DNA of 64,000 nt from Pseudomonas putida (lineage in GTDB: Bacteria; Pseudomonadota; Gammaproteobacteria; Pseudomonadales; Pseudomonadaceae), in assembly GCF_002906855.1 (NCBI RefSeq), contig NZ_MINI01000048.1:372001-436000 (forward strand), given 5' to 3'. How positions within the stretch are numbered: the stretch's first letter is position 1; the number at the start of each line of letters is the position of its first letter. The notes beneath the pieces were generated by a model, which was not told where the DNA came from, did not search any database, and was given only the letters and a program-made list of their open reading frames with translations. Positions 28,507 through 37,945 of this stretch are shown here, one piece after another. The translations under genes and the position numbers were made by a program.

Positions 28507-29769
28507 ATGTCCATGTTCAGAACATTGCGGTTGATTGCCCTGACAGCAGCCGGCCTGCTGCTCGTCCTGCTCTTCAAAGGGTGCGACGCCAGACAACCGC
28601 TAATGCAGCCCAAGACGCTCATCATCGGAATGGACGGCGTGCAACTGCAGCACTATGAACAACTGGGCGACGATACCAACCTGCAGAAACGCCTGATCTA
28701 CGGCAAGGCCTATGCCGGAGGCATCAACGGCCGCGCCAGCGAACAGGCGACTAACAGTGGGCCAGGCTGGATGACTTTGCTCACCGGGGTATGGGCCAAC
28801 AAGCACGGGGTCATTGCCAATACCGAGTCCTTGCGAGTCGACCCTGAGTTCCCCAGCCTGTTCAAACGACTGCGTGATGCCCTGCCTAACGCCTACCTCT
28901 CCAGCATCGTCAATTGGTCACCGATCAACACGGCCTTCCTGCTGGAGGACGCGCAAGGCAACAATGTGCGCGAAAGCGGCCTGAGCGATGAGCAGGTAAC
29001 CGCCCGAACCCTGGAGATCCTCGAAAACACACCTGCCGACTTCACCTACATTCAGCTTGACGAGCCCGATCAAGCAGGCCACGCCAGCGGTTTCGGCCCA
29101 GCTTATCAGTTCGCCTTGCGCGAAACTGACAACAGACTGGGGCGCCTGCTGGACAAGGTCGAGGCGCGTGCCTACAAGCACCCGCAGGAGGACTGGTTGG
29201 TGATCGTCTGTACCGACCACGGTCGTGATTACGGGGGGGCAGGCCATGGCGGTGTGACCGAGCAGGAAAAGACGGTGTTCATTGCCAGCAACAAGCGGTT
29301 GAACGAAGAGTTGCACCAACCGAGCATTCCAGAGGACAACCCGGGGCCCAACAACTTGTATGGCTATGCTGCGCAGACATCGGTGGCCCCGACCGTGCTC
29401 CGGCACATGGGGCTCGACCTGCTGCCGCAATGGAAGCTCGATGGCACGCCGCTGCTGGGTGCTACCGGAGTGCGCAAGGCACGGGCCATTGAAGGTGAAG
29501 CCAAGTTGCTGTGGAACAGCGATTCACAAGGCACTGTGACCATTCACAGAAATGGCCAGTTAGTCGCGACCGTGCAGGCTTACCTGCAGCAATGGACTGA
29601 TCCGCAGGGCATGCGCCAAGCCAGCGACTATGTGCTCGAACTGGATGAAACACCCGTAGCGGTGCGTACCCGGCCAGTCAGCCAGCCATTCGTCATCGAG
29701 CAAAGCAGCAACCATGTACGCGGGATCACCTGCAGGAACGAGTTCACTCGCTCCTGCAAATGGCCGTGA
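28507..29769 (+). CDS. Type I phosphodiesterase/nucleotide pyrophosphatase-like protein (alkaline phosphatase superfamily)
   Basis: 420 aa. The N-terminal hydrophobic segment (LRLIALTAAGLLLVLLFKGC) is a signal peptide or anchor; the Cys does not fit a good lipobox. Metal-site features of the superfamily are visible: IIGMDGV, GWMTLLTGVWANKHGV with the likely nucleophile Thr, LDEPDQAGHASG, and VCTDHGRDYGGAGHGG. It probably hydrolyses a phosphoester in the periplasm; the substrate is unknown. Its stop abuts the hisC stop with no gap. Confidence 0.85.
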   Translation: MSMFRTLRLIALTAAGLLLVLLFKGCDARQPLMQPKTLIIGMDGVQLQHYEQLGDDTNLQKRLIYGKAYAGGINGRASEQATNSGPGWMTLLTGVWANKHGVIANTESLRVDPEFPSLFKRLRDALPNAYLSSIVNWSPINTAFLLEDAQGNNVRESGLSDEQVTARTLEILENTPADFTYIQLDEPDQAGHASGFGPAYQFALRETDNRLGRLLDKVEARAYKHPQEDWLVIVCTDHGRDYGGAGHGGVTEQEKTVFIASNKRLNEELHQPSIPEDNPGPNNLYGYAAQTSVAPTVLRHMGLDLLPQWKLDGTPLLGATGVRKARAIEGEAKLLWNSDSQGTVTIHRNGQLVATVQAYLQQWTDPQGMRQASDYVLELDETPVAVRTRPVSQPFVIEQSSNHVRGITCRNEFTRSCKWP

Positions 29770-30819
29770 TCAGTTCAGCGCATCGACCAACGCCTGGTTC
29801 ATCTGCGGCGTGCCAATGGTGATACGCAGGAACTGGGCAATCCGCTCCTGCTTGAAGTGACGCACGATCACCCCTTGCTCACGCAGGCGCGCGGCCAACT
29901 GCGCGGCATCCTGCTGCGGATGGCGGGCGAAGATGAAGTTGGCCGCCGATGGCAGCACTTCGAAGCCTTTTGCAACCAGCTGCTCGACCAGCGTTTCACG
30001 GCTGTCGATCACTTTGCGGCAGGTCTCCTCGAAATAAGCCTGGTCTTCGAACGCCGCCGCCGCACCCACGATGGCCATGCGGTCCAGCGGATAGGAGTTG
30101 AAGCTGTTCTTGATCCGCTCCAGGGCCTCGATCAGCTCCGGATGGCCGACGGCCAGGCCGACGCGCAGCCCGGCCAGCGAACGCGACTTGGACAGGGTCT
30201 GGGTCACCAGCAGGTTGTCGTAGCGATCCACCAGGCTGATGGCGGTCTCGCCGCCAAAGTCGATGTAGGCTTCATCCACCACCACCACCGAGTCACGGTT
30301 GGCTTGCAACAGCTGCTCGATCGCTTGCAGCGGCAGCAGGCAGCCAGTTGGCGCGTTGGGGTTGGGGAAGATGATCCCGGCGTTGGGCTTGGTGTAGTCG
30401 GCGATGCGGATCTGGAACTGCTCGTCCAGCGCCACCTGCTCGAACGGAATACCGTACAGGCCGCAGTAGACTGGATAGAAGCTGTAGCTGACATCCGGGA
30501 ACAGCAGCGGCCCGCGATCGTGCTGGAACAGGCCGTGGAAGATGTGCGCCAGCACCTCGTCCGAACCGTTGCCGACGAACACCTGGGCCGGGGTGACGCC
30601 ATAATATTCGGCCACCGCCTGCTTGAGCCGGTCACTGTTCGGGTCCGGATACAGGCGCAGATTGTCGTTCAGCTCGGCGCGCATGGCTTCCAGTGCCTTG
30701 GGCGACGGGCCATAGGGGTTCTCGTTGGTGTTCAGCTTGACCAGGCGGGCCAGCTTTGGCTGCTCGCCCGGCACGTAAGGCACCAGCGCCTTGACGAAGG
30801 GGCTCCAGAATCGACTCAT
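29770..30819 (-). CDS. hisC: Histidinol-phosphate aminotransferase
   Basis: 349 aa, fold-type I aminotransferase. KLNTNENPYGPSPKALEAM is the characteristic substrate-binding N terminus, FVGNGSDEVLAHIF the cofactor phosphate loop, and TQTLSKSRSLAGLRVG holds the Schiff-base Lys. It converts imidazole-acetol phosphate to histidinol phosphate. It follows hisD by 2 bp. Pseudomonads have a second hisC-type gene elsewhere in many strains. Confidence 0.95.
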   Translation of the reverse strand: MSRFWSPFVKALVPYVPGEQPKLARLVKLNTNENPYGPSPKALEAMRAELNDNLRLYPDPNSDRLKQAVAEYYGVTPAQVFVGNGSDEVLAHIFHGLFQHDRGPLLFPDVSYSFYPVYCGLYGIPFEQVALDEQFQIRIADYTKPNAGIIFPNPNAPTGCLLPLQAIEQLLQANRDSVVVVDEAYIDFGGETAISLVDRYDNLLVTQTLSKSRSLAGLRVGLAVGHPELIEALERIKNSFNSYPLDRMAIVGAAAAFEDQAYFEETCRKVIDSRETLVEQLVAKGFEVLPSAANFIFARHPQQDAAQLAARLREQGVIVRHFKQERIAQFLRITIGTPQMNQALVDALN

Positions 30820-30821
30820 GC

Positions 30822-32147
30822 TCAGTTCCCCTTGTCTTGGGTCAGGATACGGTATTCAGCACTGCGGGCGTGGGCGGTCAGCGACTCGCCACGGGCCAGG
30901 ACCGAAGCGGTGTGGCCAAGCTCGGATGCGCCCTGTTCGGAACAGAAGATGATCGACGAGCGCTTCTGGAAGTCGTACACCCCCAGCGGCGACGAGAAGC
31001 GTGCGGTGCCGGAAGTCGGCAGCACGTGGTTGGGACCAGCGCAGTAATCGCCCAGCGCTTCGCTGGTGTGGCGGCCCATGAAGATCGCGCCGGCGTGGCG
31101 GATCTGCGGCAGCCAGGCCTGCGGGTCGGCGACCGACAGTTCCAGGTGCTCGGGTGCGATGCGGTTGGCCACTTCGATGGCCTGCTGCATGTCGCGCACC
31201 TGGATCAGCGCACCACGGCCGTTGATCGACTTCTCGATGATCTCGGCACGTTCCATGGTCGGCAGCAGCTTGTCGATGCTGGCGGCGACGCGGTCGAGGA
31301 AGGCGGCATCCGGGCTGACCAGGATGGCTTGGGCGTCTTCGTCGTGCTCGGCCTGGGAGAACAGGTCCATGGCGATCCAGTCCGGGTCGGTCTGGCCGTC
31401 GCACACTACGAGGATTTCCGACGGCCCGGCGATCATGTCGATACCGACCTGGCCGAACACGTGGCGCTTGGCGGTAGCCACATAGATGTTGCCCGGACCG
31501 ACGATCTTGTCTACCTGTGGCACGCTTTCAGTGCCATAGGCCAGGGCGGCTACGGCCTGGGCACCACCGACGGTAAATACCCGGTCGACACCGGCGATGC
31601 AGGCAGCGGCCAGTACCAGTTCATTGACCTCGCCACGCGGGGTTGGCACCACCATTACCACTTCGGCGACACCGGCGACCTTCGCTGGAATCGCATTCAT
31701 CAGCACCGACGACGGGTACGATGCCTTGCCGCCCGGCACGTACAGGCCGGCACGGTCCAGCGGGGTGACCTTCTGGCCGAGCACGGTGCCGTCGGCTTCG
31801 GTGTACTGCCAGGAGTCCTGCTTCTGCCGCTCGTGGTACAGGCGCACGCGGCTGGCGGCTTTCTCCAGGGCTTCACGCTGGGTGTCGGTGATGCGGGTCA
31901 GGGCCAGTTCCAGGCGCTCGCGGCCGAGGATCAGGTCATTGATACTTTTGGCGTCAACACCGTCGAAGCGCTGGGTGAACTCCACCAGCGCGGCGTCACC
32001 GCGCTCGCGCACGGCCTTGATGATGTCGAGCACGCGTTGGTTGACCGCGTCATCGGACACACTTTCCCAGCTCAGCAGATGATCCAGATGTCGGGCGAAA
32101 TCCGGATCAGCAGCGTTGAGACGGGCAATTGCAGTGGACACGGTCAT
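30822..32147 (-). CDS. hisD: Histidinol dehydrogenase
   Basis: 441 aa, the normal length. The HisD signature region IDMIAGPSEILVVCD and the C-terminal zinc/catalytic residues in SQAEHDEDAQAILVS and APEHLELSV are present. It catalyses the last two oxidations to histidine with NAD. It lies between hisG (126 bp upstream) and hisC. Confidence 0.97.
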   Translation of the reverse strand: MTVSTAIARLNAADPDFARHLDHLLSWESVSDDAVNQRVLDIIKAVRERGDAALVEFTQRFDGVDAKSINDLILGRERLELALTRITDTQREALEKAASRVRLYHERQKQDSWQYTEADGTVLGQKVTPLDRAGLYVPGGKASYPSSVLMNAIPAKVAGVAEVVMVVPTPRGEVNELVLAAACIAGVDRVFTVGGAQAVAALAYGTESVPQVDKIVGPGNIYVATAKRHVFGQVGIDMIAGPSEILVVCDGQTDPDWIAMDLFSQAEHDEDAQAILVSPDAAFLDRVAASIDKLLPTMERAEIIEKSINGRGALIQVRDMQQAIEVANRIAPEHLELSVADPQAWLPQIRHAGAIFMGRHTSEALGDYCAGPNHVLPTSGTARFSSPLGVYDFQKRSSIIFCSEQGASELGHTASVLARGESLTAHARSAEYRILTQDKGN

Positions 32148-32273
32148 GGCGAGGGCCTCGATTATTAGCGAATGCTCAGGCGCCCTAGGCTACCAGTCCA
32201 TCCGCGCGGGCACCCGAGAAAAATGGCTATGACGCGGATAGACGGGCGCGACAGCAAAGGCCGCGCGCAGATG

Positions 32274-32909
32274 TCAGCCGCGGTGTCGCGATTCGACCGC
32301 TTTGCGCAGCGTGTCGATCAGGCTCTGGATGCGGGCATGCTGCATCTTCATGGAGGCTTTGTTGACGACCAGGCGCGAGCTGATCGTGGCAATCAGGTCC
32401 TGGGGTTCCAGGCCGTTGGCGCGCAGGGTGTTGCCGGTGTCGACCACGTCGATGATCTTGTCAGCGAGGTTGATCAGCGGCGCCAGCTCCATCGAGCCGT
32501 ACAGCTTGATGATGTCGACCTGGCGGCCCTGCTCGGCGTAGTAACGCTTGGCCACGTTGACGAACTTGGTGGCGACGCGCAGGCGGCCCTTGGGCTCGGG
32601 TGCGCCGACCACGCCGGCGGTCATCAGCTTGCACTTGGCAATCTGCAGGTCCAGTGGCTCGTACAGGCCCTGGCCGCCGTACTCCATCAGCACGTCCTTG
32701 CCAGCCACACCAAGGTCGGCGGCACCATGCTCGACATAGGTCGGCACGTCGGTGGCACGCACGATCAGCAGGCGCACGTCGTCCTGCGTGGTGGGGATGA
32801 TCAGCTTGCGGCTCTTGTCCGGATTCTCGGTCGGCACGATACCGGCCTCGGCCAGCAACGGCAGGGTATCGTCGAGAATACGGCCTTTGGAAAGCGCGAT
32901 GGTCAACAT
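32274..32909 (-). CDS. hisG: ATP phosphoribosyltransferase, short (HisG-S) form
   Basis: 211 aa from ATG 32909 (MLTIALSKGRILDDTLPLL). This is the short form, lacking the regulatory C-terminal domain, which needs HisZ as a partner; no hisZ is in the window. GAADLGVAGKDVLMEYG and the PRPP-binding DIVDTGNTLRANGL motif are present. It is the first step of histidine synthesis, 93 bp after murA. Confidence 0.96.
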   Translation of the reverse strand: MLTIALSKGRILDDTLPLLAEAGIVPTENPDKSRKLIIPTTQDDVRLLIVRATDVPTYVEHGAADLGVAGKDVLMEYGGQGLYEPLDLQIAKCKLMTAGVVGAPEPKGRLRVATKFVNVAKRYYAEQGRQVDIIKLYGSMELAPLINLADKIIDVVDTGNTLRANGLEPQDLIATISSRLVVNKASMKMQHARIQSLIDTLRKAVESRHRG

Positions 32910-33002
32910 TGGAACGTCGGTCCTTAAGCGGCTACTGCCGGCCGGGCTGCTACAGCCCGACCGCATTCAATTCGAATGGCACGTCCGTGTGCCAGCGGGC
33001 AA

Positions 33003-34268
33003 CTAGCCCGGTACGCGGCGGATTATCGCGCCGAGCATCTGCAGTTTTTCTTCGATGCACTCGTAACCACGGTCGATGTGGTAGATGCGGTCGATAAGGG
33101 TATCGCCTTCGGCGACCAGCGCCGAGAGTACCAGGCTGGCGGATGCACGCAGGTCGGTGGCCATCACCGGAGCACCCTTGAGTGCCGGCACGCCGGTGAC
33201 GATCGCGGTGTTGCCTTCGACCTGGATCTGCGCGCCCATGCGGTGCATTTCGTACACGTGCATGAAGCGGTTTTCGAAGATCGTCTCAATGACTGCGCCA
33301 GTGCCTTCGGCGATGGCGTTCAGCGAGATGAACTGCGCCTGCATGTCGGTTGGGAACGCCGGGTATGGGGCCGTGCGCAGGTTGACGGCTTTCGGCCGCT
33401 TGCCGTGCATGTCCAGCTCGATCCAGTCCTCACCGGTGGTAAGTTCGGCGCCTGCTTCCTTCAGCTTTTCCAGCACTGCCTCGAGGATGGTCGGGTCGGT
33501 GTCCTTGACCTTGACACGGCCGCCGGTCACGGCAGCGGCGACCAGGTAGGTGCCGGTCTCGATGCGGTCGGGCATGACACGGTAGGTAGCCGAAGCCAAA
33601 CGCTCGACGCCATCGATGATGATGGTGTCGGTGCCGGCGCCCTGGACCTTGCCGCCCATGGCGTTGATGAAGTTGGCCAAGTCGACCACTTCAGGCTCGC
33701 GCGCGGCGTTTTGCAGCACACTGCGGCCTTTGGCCAGGGCAGCGGCCATCATGATGTTCTCGGTACCGGTGACGCTCACGGTGTCGAAGAAGAAGTGCGC
33801 ACCGCGCAGGCCGCCTTCGGGGGCCTCAGCCTTGATGTAGCCGCCTTCGACTTCGATCTTCGCCCCCATGGCCTCGAGGCCGCGGATGTGCAGGTCGACC
33901 GGGCGCGAACCGATGGCGCAGCCGCCTGGCAGGGCTACTTCAGCCTTGCCGAAGCGCGCGACCATGGGCCCGAGCACCAGGATCGAGGCGCGCATGGTCT
34001 TGACCAGCTCGTAAGGGGCTACCAGAGTCTTGATGGTGCGCGGGTCGATTTCCACCGCCAGCTTTTCGTCGATCACAGGCTCGATGCCCATGCGCCCGAA
34101 CAGCTCGATCATGGTGGTGATGTCGTGCAAGTGCGGCAGGTTGCCCACGGTGACCGGGCCATCGGCCAGCAGGGTCGCCGCCAGGATCGGCAGGGCCGCG
34201 TTCTTCGCGCCGGAAATGCGGATCTCGCCGTCGAGACGAGCGCCGCCAGTAATAATCAGTTTGTCCAT
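33003..34268 (-). CDS. murA: UDP-N-acetylglucosamine 1-carboxyvinyltransferase
   Basis: 421 aa, inverse alpha-beta barrel enolpyruvyl transferase. Lys22 (SGAKNAALP) and the active-site Cys117 (ALPGGCAIGSRPVDLH), the fosfomycin target, are present. It performs the first committed step of peptidoglycan synthesis. It lies 23 bp downstream of ibaG and upstream of hisG, the conserved Pseudomonas order. Confidence 0.98.
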   Translation of the reverse strand: MDKLIITGGARLDGEIRISGAKNAALPILAATLLADGPVTVGNLPHLHDITTMIELFGRMGIEPVIDEKLAVEIDPRTIKTLVAPYELVKTMRASILVLGPMVARFGKAEVALPGGCAIGSRPVDLHIRGLEAMGAKIEVEGGYIKAEAPEGGLRGAHFFFDTVSVTGTENIMMAAALAKGRSVLQNAAREPEVVDLANFINAMGGKVQGAGTDTIIIDGVERLASATYRVMPDRIETGTYLVAAAVTGGRVKVKDTDPTILEAVLEKLKEAGAELTTGEDWIELDMHGKRPKAVNLRTAPYPAFPTDMQAQFISLNAIAEGTGAVIETIFENRFMHVYEMHRMGAQIQVEGNTAIVTGVPALKGAPVMATDLRASASLVLSALVAEGDTLIDRIYHIDRGYECIEEKLQMLGAIIRRVPG

Positions 34269-34291
34269 TGGTGTCTCGCCGCCAAGTTGGC

Positions 34292-34531
34292 TCAGGTGCG
34301 CTCAGCCCAGGCTGCGCTGCTGAAAAATTTCATGGTTACCGCATGGATGCTGCCATTGGCAATCCACGGATTCAGGTGAGCATAGATCGCCTGTTGACGT
34401 TTGACCGGGCTCAGGCCAGCCAACTCGTCGCTGATCACGTTCAACTGGAAGTTGCAGCCTTCGCCTTCAACTTCGACCCGGGTTCCCGGCAATTTCTCTT
34501 CAAGGAAGCTCTTAACTTCTACGGCCTGCAT
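34292..34531 (-). CDS. ibaG: BolA-family protein (IbaG/YrbA type)
   Basis: 79 aa from ATG 34531. The frame is open far upstream but only this part is homologous. The BolA core is seen in CNFQLNVISDELAGLSPVKRQQAIYAHLNPWIANGSIHAVTMKF, with the conserved C-terminal His. IbaG-type proteins bind monothiol glutaredoxins and iron-sulfur clusters and are linked to acid and envelope stress. It begins the unit ibaG-murA, just after the mla terminator. Confidence 0.92.
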   Translation of the reverse strand: MQAVEVKSFLEEKLPGTRVEVEGEGCNFQLNVISDELAGLSPVKRQQAIYAHLNPWIANGSIHAVTMKFFSSAAWAERT

Positions 34532-34576
34532 GCTCAACCTCAATCGGCGCCCGATGCGCACGGGTCGGCCATCATA

Positions 34577-34629
34577 CAAAAAAGCCCCTCGCCTGCGAAG
34601 CCCAACGAAAGGGCGCGCGACCGAGGGGC
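34577..34629 (-). terminator. Terminator of the mla operon
   Basis: GCCCCTCG at 34584-34591 pairs with CGAGGGGC at 34622-34629. Read on the minus strand the stem ends in a T-run of six. It follows mlaB by about 20 bp. Confidence 0.7.
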
Positions 34630-34649
34630 CTCTCATCACTGCCAAGCCA

Positions 34650-34952
34650 TCAGCTTGCCAGCACCTCATCCAGGTCATAGACCCCGGCGATTTCCCGCAT
34701 GTCGTCGGGCATGCCGCGCACCTCGACGGCCTTGCCGGCTGCCTCGGCGTCACGGATGAACGCCAGCAGCAGCGACAGGCCGACACTGGTGGAGCGCGCC
34801 ACGGCCGAGCAATCCAGCACCAGACGCGCCTCACGGCAGGCGCCGATCAGCGCCTTGCCCTGCTTGCGCAGGGCCGGCCCGCTGCGGTAATCCAGCTCGC
34901 CGACCAGGCACAGCACGCCCGGCTCGGCCATGGTTACAGCGGCCTCACTCAT
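34650..34952 (-). CDS. mlaB: STAS-domain protein MlaB
   Basis: 100 aa, a single STAS domain (VLDCSAVARSTSVGLSLLLAFIRDAEAAGKAVEVRGMP). It is the small cytoplasmic subunit of the MlaFEDB phospholipid transporter, bound to MlaF. Its start overlaps the mlaC stop by 4 nt (ATGA). Confidence 0.92.
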   Translation of the reverse strand: MSEAAVTMAEPGVLCLVGELDYRSGPALRKQGKALIGACREARLVLDCSAVARSTSVGLSLLLAFIRDAEAAGKAVEVRGMPDDMREIAGVYDLDEVLAS

Positions 34953-35596
34953 TTGACGGTCTTCTCCGGCGATTCGTCGGCCTTTTCCTTGGCTTTGGCC
35001 ACTTCGCCGGCCCAGCCGTCGATGGTCTTGTCCAGGTTGTTGCCGTTGCGCTGCATGGCGTCGGCGAACTGGTCACGGAACAGCTTGCCGATGTTGATGC
35101 CGTTGACGATGACGTTACGCACCTTCCACTCGCCCCCCAGGTTCTCCAGGGTGTACTGCACCGGGTACACGGCACCATTGTTGCCGGTGACCTTCATGCC
35201 TACAGAGGCGCGCTTGCCGTCATCGGCCTTGGCCGGGTCTACGACGATGCCCTGGTTGTTGTACTCCAGCAGCGCGTTACCGTAGAACTGGAACAGGCTG
35301 CGCTTGAAGTTTTCCTGGAAGCGCTGCATCTGCTCGGGCGTGGCCTTGCGCGAATACTTGACGGTCATGATGCTCTTGGAAATACCGTCGGCATCGACCA
35401 CCGGCGCGAGGATCCGGTCAAGGGTGTCGTAGAACGCTTGCGGGTTGGATTTGTACTGCTCCTTGTTGGCCTTGAGCTCACCCAGCAGCTCGGTGGTCGT
35501 GCTCTGCACCACGTCGTGCGGCGACTGCGCGGCCAGGGCAAACAGGGGGACGGCCGCCAGCAACACCAGCAGGCCACGTCGCAGGATCGAAATCAT
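34949..35596 (-). CDS. mlaC: Periplasmic phospholipid-binding protein MlaC
   Basis: 215 aa with a clear signal peptide (MISILRRGLLVLLAAVPLFALAAQS). The MlaC/Ttg2D fold region contains QFYGNALLEYNNQGIVV and WKVRNVIVNGINIGKLFRDQF. It shuttles phospholipid between the outer-membrane MlaA complex and MlaD. It starts 9 bp after mlaD. In P. putida the Mla set is also known as Ttg2, from its link to toluene tolerance. Confidence 0.94.
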   Translation of the reverse strand: MISILRRGLLVLLAAVPLFALAAQSPHDVVQSTTTELLGELKANKEQYKSNPQAFYDTLDRILAPVVDADGISKSIMTVKYSRKATPEQMQRFQENFKRSLFQFYGNALLEYNNQGIVVDPAKADDGKRASVGMKVTGNNGAVYPVQYTLENLGGEWKVRNVIVNGINIGKLFRDQFADAMQRNGNNLDKTIDGWAGEVAKAKEKADESPEKTVK

Positions 35597-35605
35597 GGAA
35601 ACTCC

Positions 35606-36091
35606 TTAATTAGCCGGTTGCGCTTCTTTGGGTTCCTTGCCAACGGAGTTGAGCAGGAACTTGCCAATCAGATCTTCCAATACCAGCGCCGACTGAGTGT
35701 CATGGATGGTCGAACCGTCTTTGAGCACGTCTTCTTCACCGCCCACGCTGATACCGATGTACTTCTCGCCAAGCAAGCCGGCGGTCAGGATCGAAGCAGT
35801 GGAGTCGGTCGGCAGGTTGTTGACCGCCTTGTCCAGCTGCAGGGTCACCCGACCGGTGTAGGAATCACGGTCCAGATCGATGGCGGTGACCTTGCCGATC
35901 GTTACACCGGCCATGGTCACTTTAGCTCTGACCGTCAAACCGGCGATATTGTCGAAGTACGCATAAACTTTATAGGTATCGCTGCTCGGGCTGGCCGACA
36001 GCCCGCTGACACGCAGGGCCAGCAGCAGCAGTGCCAGGATCCCGGCCAGGAGGAACAGGCCGACACCGATTTCCAGGGTGCGGTTTTGCAT
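35606..36091 (-). CDS. mlaD: MCE-domain phospholipid transport protein MlaD
   Basis: 161 aa from ATG 36091. One N-terminal membrane segment (IGVGLFLLAGILALLLLALRV) precedes a single MCE domain (YKVYAYFDNIAGLTVRAKVTMAGVTIGKV ... GLLGEKYIGIS). MlaD forms the hexameric periplasmic ring of the transporter. Start and mlaE stop overlap in TGATG. Confidence 0.95.
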   Translation of the reverse strand: MQNRTLEIGVGLFLLAGILALLLLALRVSGLSASPSSDTYKVYAYFDNIAGLTVRAKVTMAGVTIGKVTAIDLDRDSYTGRVTLQLDKAVNNLPTDSTASILTAGLLGEKYIGISVGGEEDVLKDGSTIHDTQSALVLEDLIGKFLLNSVGKEPKEAQPAN

Positions 36092-36888
36092 CAGAAATCT
36101 CCAAACATCAAGGCGGTCAAAATAAAGTCCAGACCCAGTACTGCCAACGAGGCATAGACCACGGTCTTGGTAGTGGCACGGCTGATCCCTTCTGAGGTGG
36201 GTTCGCAGTCGTATCCCTGGAATACCGCAATCCAGGTGGTGACGAAGGCGAACACCAGGCTCTTGATCAACCCGTTGAGCACGTCGTCGGTAAAGGAAAC
36301 GCTGTTCTGCATGTTGCCCCAGAACGAACCTTCGTAAACGCCCAGCCAGTCGACTGCGACCCATGAACCACCCCAGATGCCGACCACGCTGAAGATCAGC
36401 GCAAGCAGCGGCAGCGAGATGAAACCGGCCCACAGGCGTGGCGCAACGATGTACTTGAGCGGATCAACGCCGATCATTTCCAGGCTCGACAGCTGTTCGG
36501 TGGATTTCATGTTGCCGATTTCGGCGGTCAGCGCAGAACCTGCGCGGCCGGCGAACAGCAACGCAGTGACCACCGGGCCAAGCTCACGCAGCAGGGTCAG
36601 GGCAACCATTTGCCCGACCGCCTGCTCGGAACCGTACTTGGTCAGGATGCTGTAGCCCTGCAGGGCCAGCACCATGCCGATGAACACGCCGGAAACGACA
36701 ATGATCGCCAGCGACAGCACGCCCACCGAGTAAAGCTGCTTGGTCAGCAGCTGGAAACCGCCGCCAATGCCGCCACGGCCGATCAGCGCATGGAACAGGA
36801 ACAGGCACGAGCGCCCGAGCACGGCCAGCACGTCGATCGCCGAGCGCCCGAGCAGGCGGATACGTTCGAGTAAGGATTTTCTGCGCAT
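36091..36888 (-). CDS. mlaE: ABC transporter permease MlaE
   Basis: 265 aa from ATG 36888, which overlaps the mlaF stop in TGATG; the GTG just before it is less likely. Five or so membrane segments and the family motif region LRELGPVVTALLFAGRAGSALTAEIGNMK identify the MlaE permease. It spans the inner membrane beneath the MlaD ring. Confidence 0.96.
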   Translation of the reverse strand: MRRKSLLERIRLLGRSAIDVLAVLGRSCLFLFHALIGRGGIGGGFQLLTKQLYSVGVLSLAIIVVSGVFIGMVLALQGYSILTKYGSEQAVGQMVALTLLRELGPVVTALLFAGRAGSALTAEIGNMKSTEQLSSLEMIGVDPLKYIVAPRLWAGFISLPLLALIFSVVGIWGGSWVAVDWLGVYEGSFWGNMQNSVSFTDDVLNGLIKSLVFAFVTTWIAVFQGYDCEPTSEGISRATTKTVVYASLAVLGLDFILTALMFGDF

Positions 36889-37697
36889 CACCGCACTCCC
36901 AGCAGATCGGCGCGGTAGTCAGGCGCAGGAAAGTGGAATGGCACCGGGCCGTCCGGGTCGCCTTTCATGAACTGGCGAATGCGCGGATTGTCCGAGCCCA
37001 TCAGCTCGTCGGGCGTACCCTGGCCCAGCACCTGACCATCACCGACCACATAAATGTAGTCGGCGATACTGGCGGTTTCGGCCAGATCGTGGGAGACCAC
37101 GATGCTGGTGATGCCCAGGGCATCATTGAGCAGACGGATCAAGCGCACGAGTACACCCATGGCAATCGGGTCCTGGCCGACGAACGGTTCGTCGTACATC
37201 AGGATCTGCGGGTCCAGGGCAATTGCCCGGGCCAACGCCACCCGGCGCTTCATGCCGCCGGACAGCTCGTCCGGCATCAGGTCGATGGCACCGCGCAGGC
37301 CAACCGCCTGCAGTTTCATCAGCACGATGTCACGGATCATTTCGTCCGAAAGCTGGGTATGCACGCGCAAAGGAAAGGCAACGTTCTCGAACACATCGAG
37401 ATCGGTGAACAACGCACCGCTCTGGAACAGCACGCCCATCTGCTTGCGTGCATCGAACAGGTCGCTGCGCGAAAGGCTCGGCAGGTTCTGCCCGGCCACC
37501 CACACTTCACCGCCCGACGGGCGTAGCTGCGCGCCCATCAGGCGCAACAGCGTGGTCTTGCCGCAACCCGACGGCCCCATGATCCCGGTGACCTTGCCAC
37601 GCGGAATACGGATGTCGACATTGCTGAAAATGCTGCGCGAACCGCGCTTGAAGGTGACGCCCTTCAACTCGACCGCGTAGGCGCTATCCACACTCAT
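36888..37697 (-). CDS. mlaF: ABC transporter ATP-binding protein MlaF
   Basis: 269 aa. Walker A GPSGCGKTT, signature LSGGMKRRVALARA, Walker B LMYDEPFVGQDP and the H-loop VVSHDL are all intact. It powers phospholipid transport to maintain outer-membrane asymmetry. It is the first gene of mlaFEDCB, divergent from kdsD, the same arrangement as in E. coli. Confidence 0.96.
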   Translation of the reverse strand: MSVDSAYAVELKGVTFKRGSRSIFSNVDIRIPRGKVTGIMGPSGCGKTTLLRLMGAQLRPSGGEVWVAGQNLPSLSRSDLFDARKQMGVLFQSGALFTDLDVFENVAFPLRVHTQLSDEMIRDIVLMKLQAVGLRGAIDLMPDELSGGMKRRVALARAIALDPQILMYDEPFVGQDPIAMGVLVRLIRLLNDALGITSIVVSHDLAETASIADYIYVVGDGQVLGQGTPDELMGSDNPRIRQFMKGDPDGPVPFHFPAPDYRADLLGVR

Positions 37698-37907
37698 CTA
37701 GACTCCTTGCTAGTGCAGCCTCGCACTAATGGACGCCGGCCTTCATCGTGAAGGCACACACACCCTTGGCAGGCCGAATAGCGGCGAACTATAGCACCGC
37801 TGACCCTGCGCCCCCAAGGGTATGGAAACAGGTCGTTCAGGCCAACGACAGGCTTTGATGACATTTGAGAGGGCAATCGAAAGGATGAGGCTTTCTCGTA
37901 TTGCGGC

Positions 37908-37913
37908 TATAAT
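37908..37913 (+). promoter_or_regulatory. Candidate -10 element before kdsD
   Basis: A perfect TATAAT lies 32 bp before the kdsD ATG in the 248-bp divergent region with mlaF. No good -35 is found at 16-18 bp, so confidence is limited. Confidence 0.4.
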
Positions 37914-37945
37914 CGCCGCCTTTTAATCAGGCATTGCTTTTCGAC

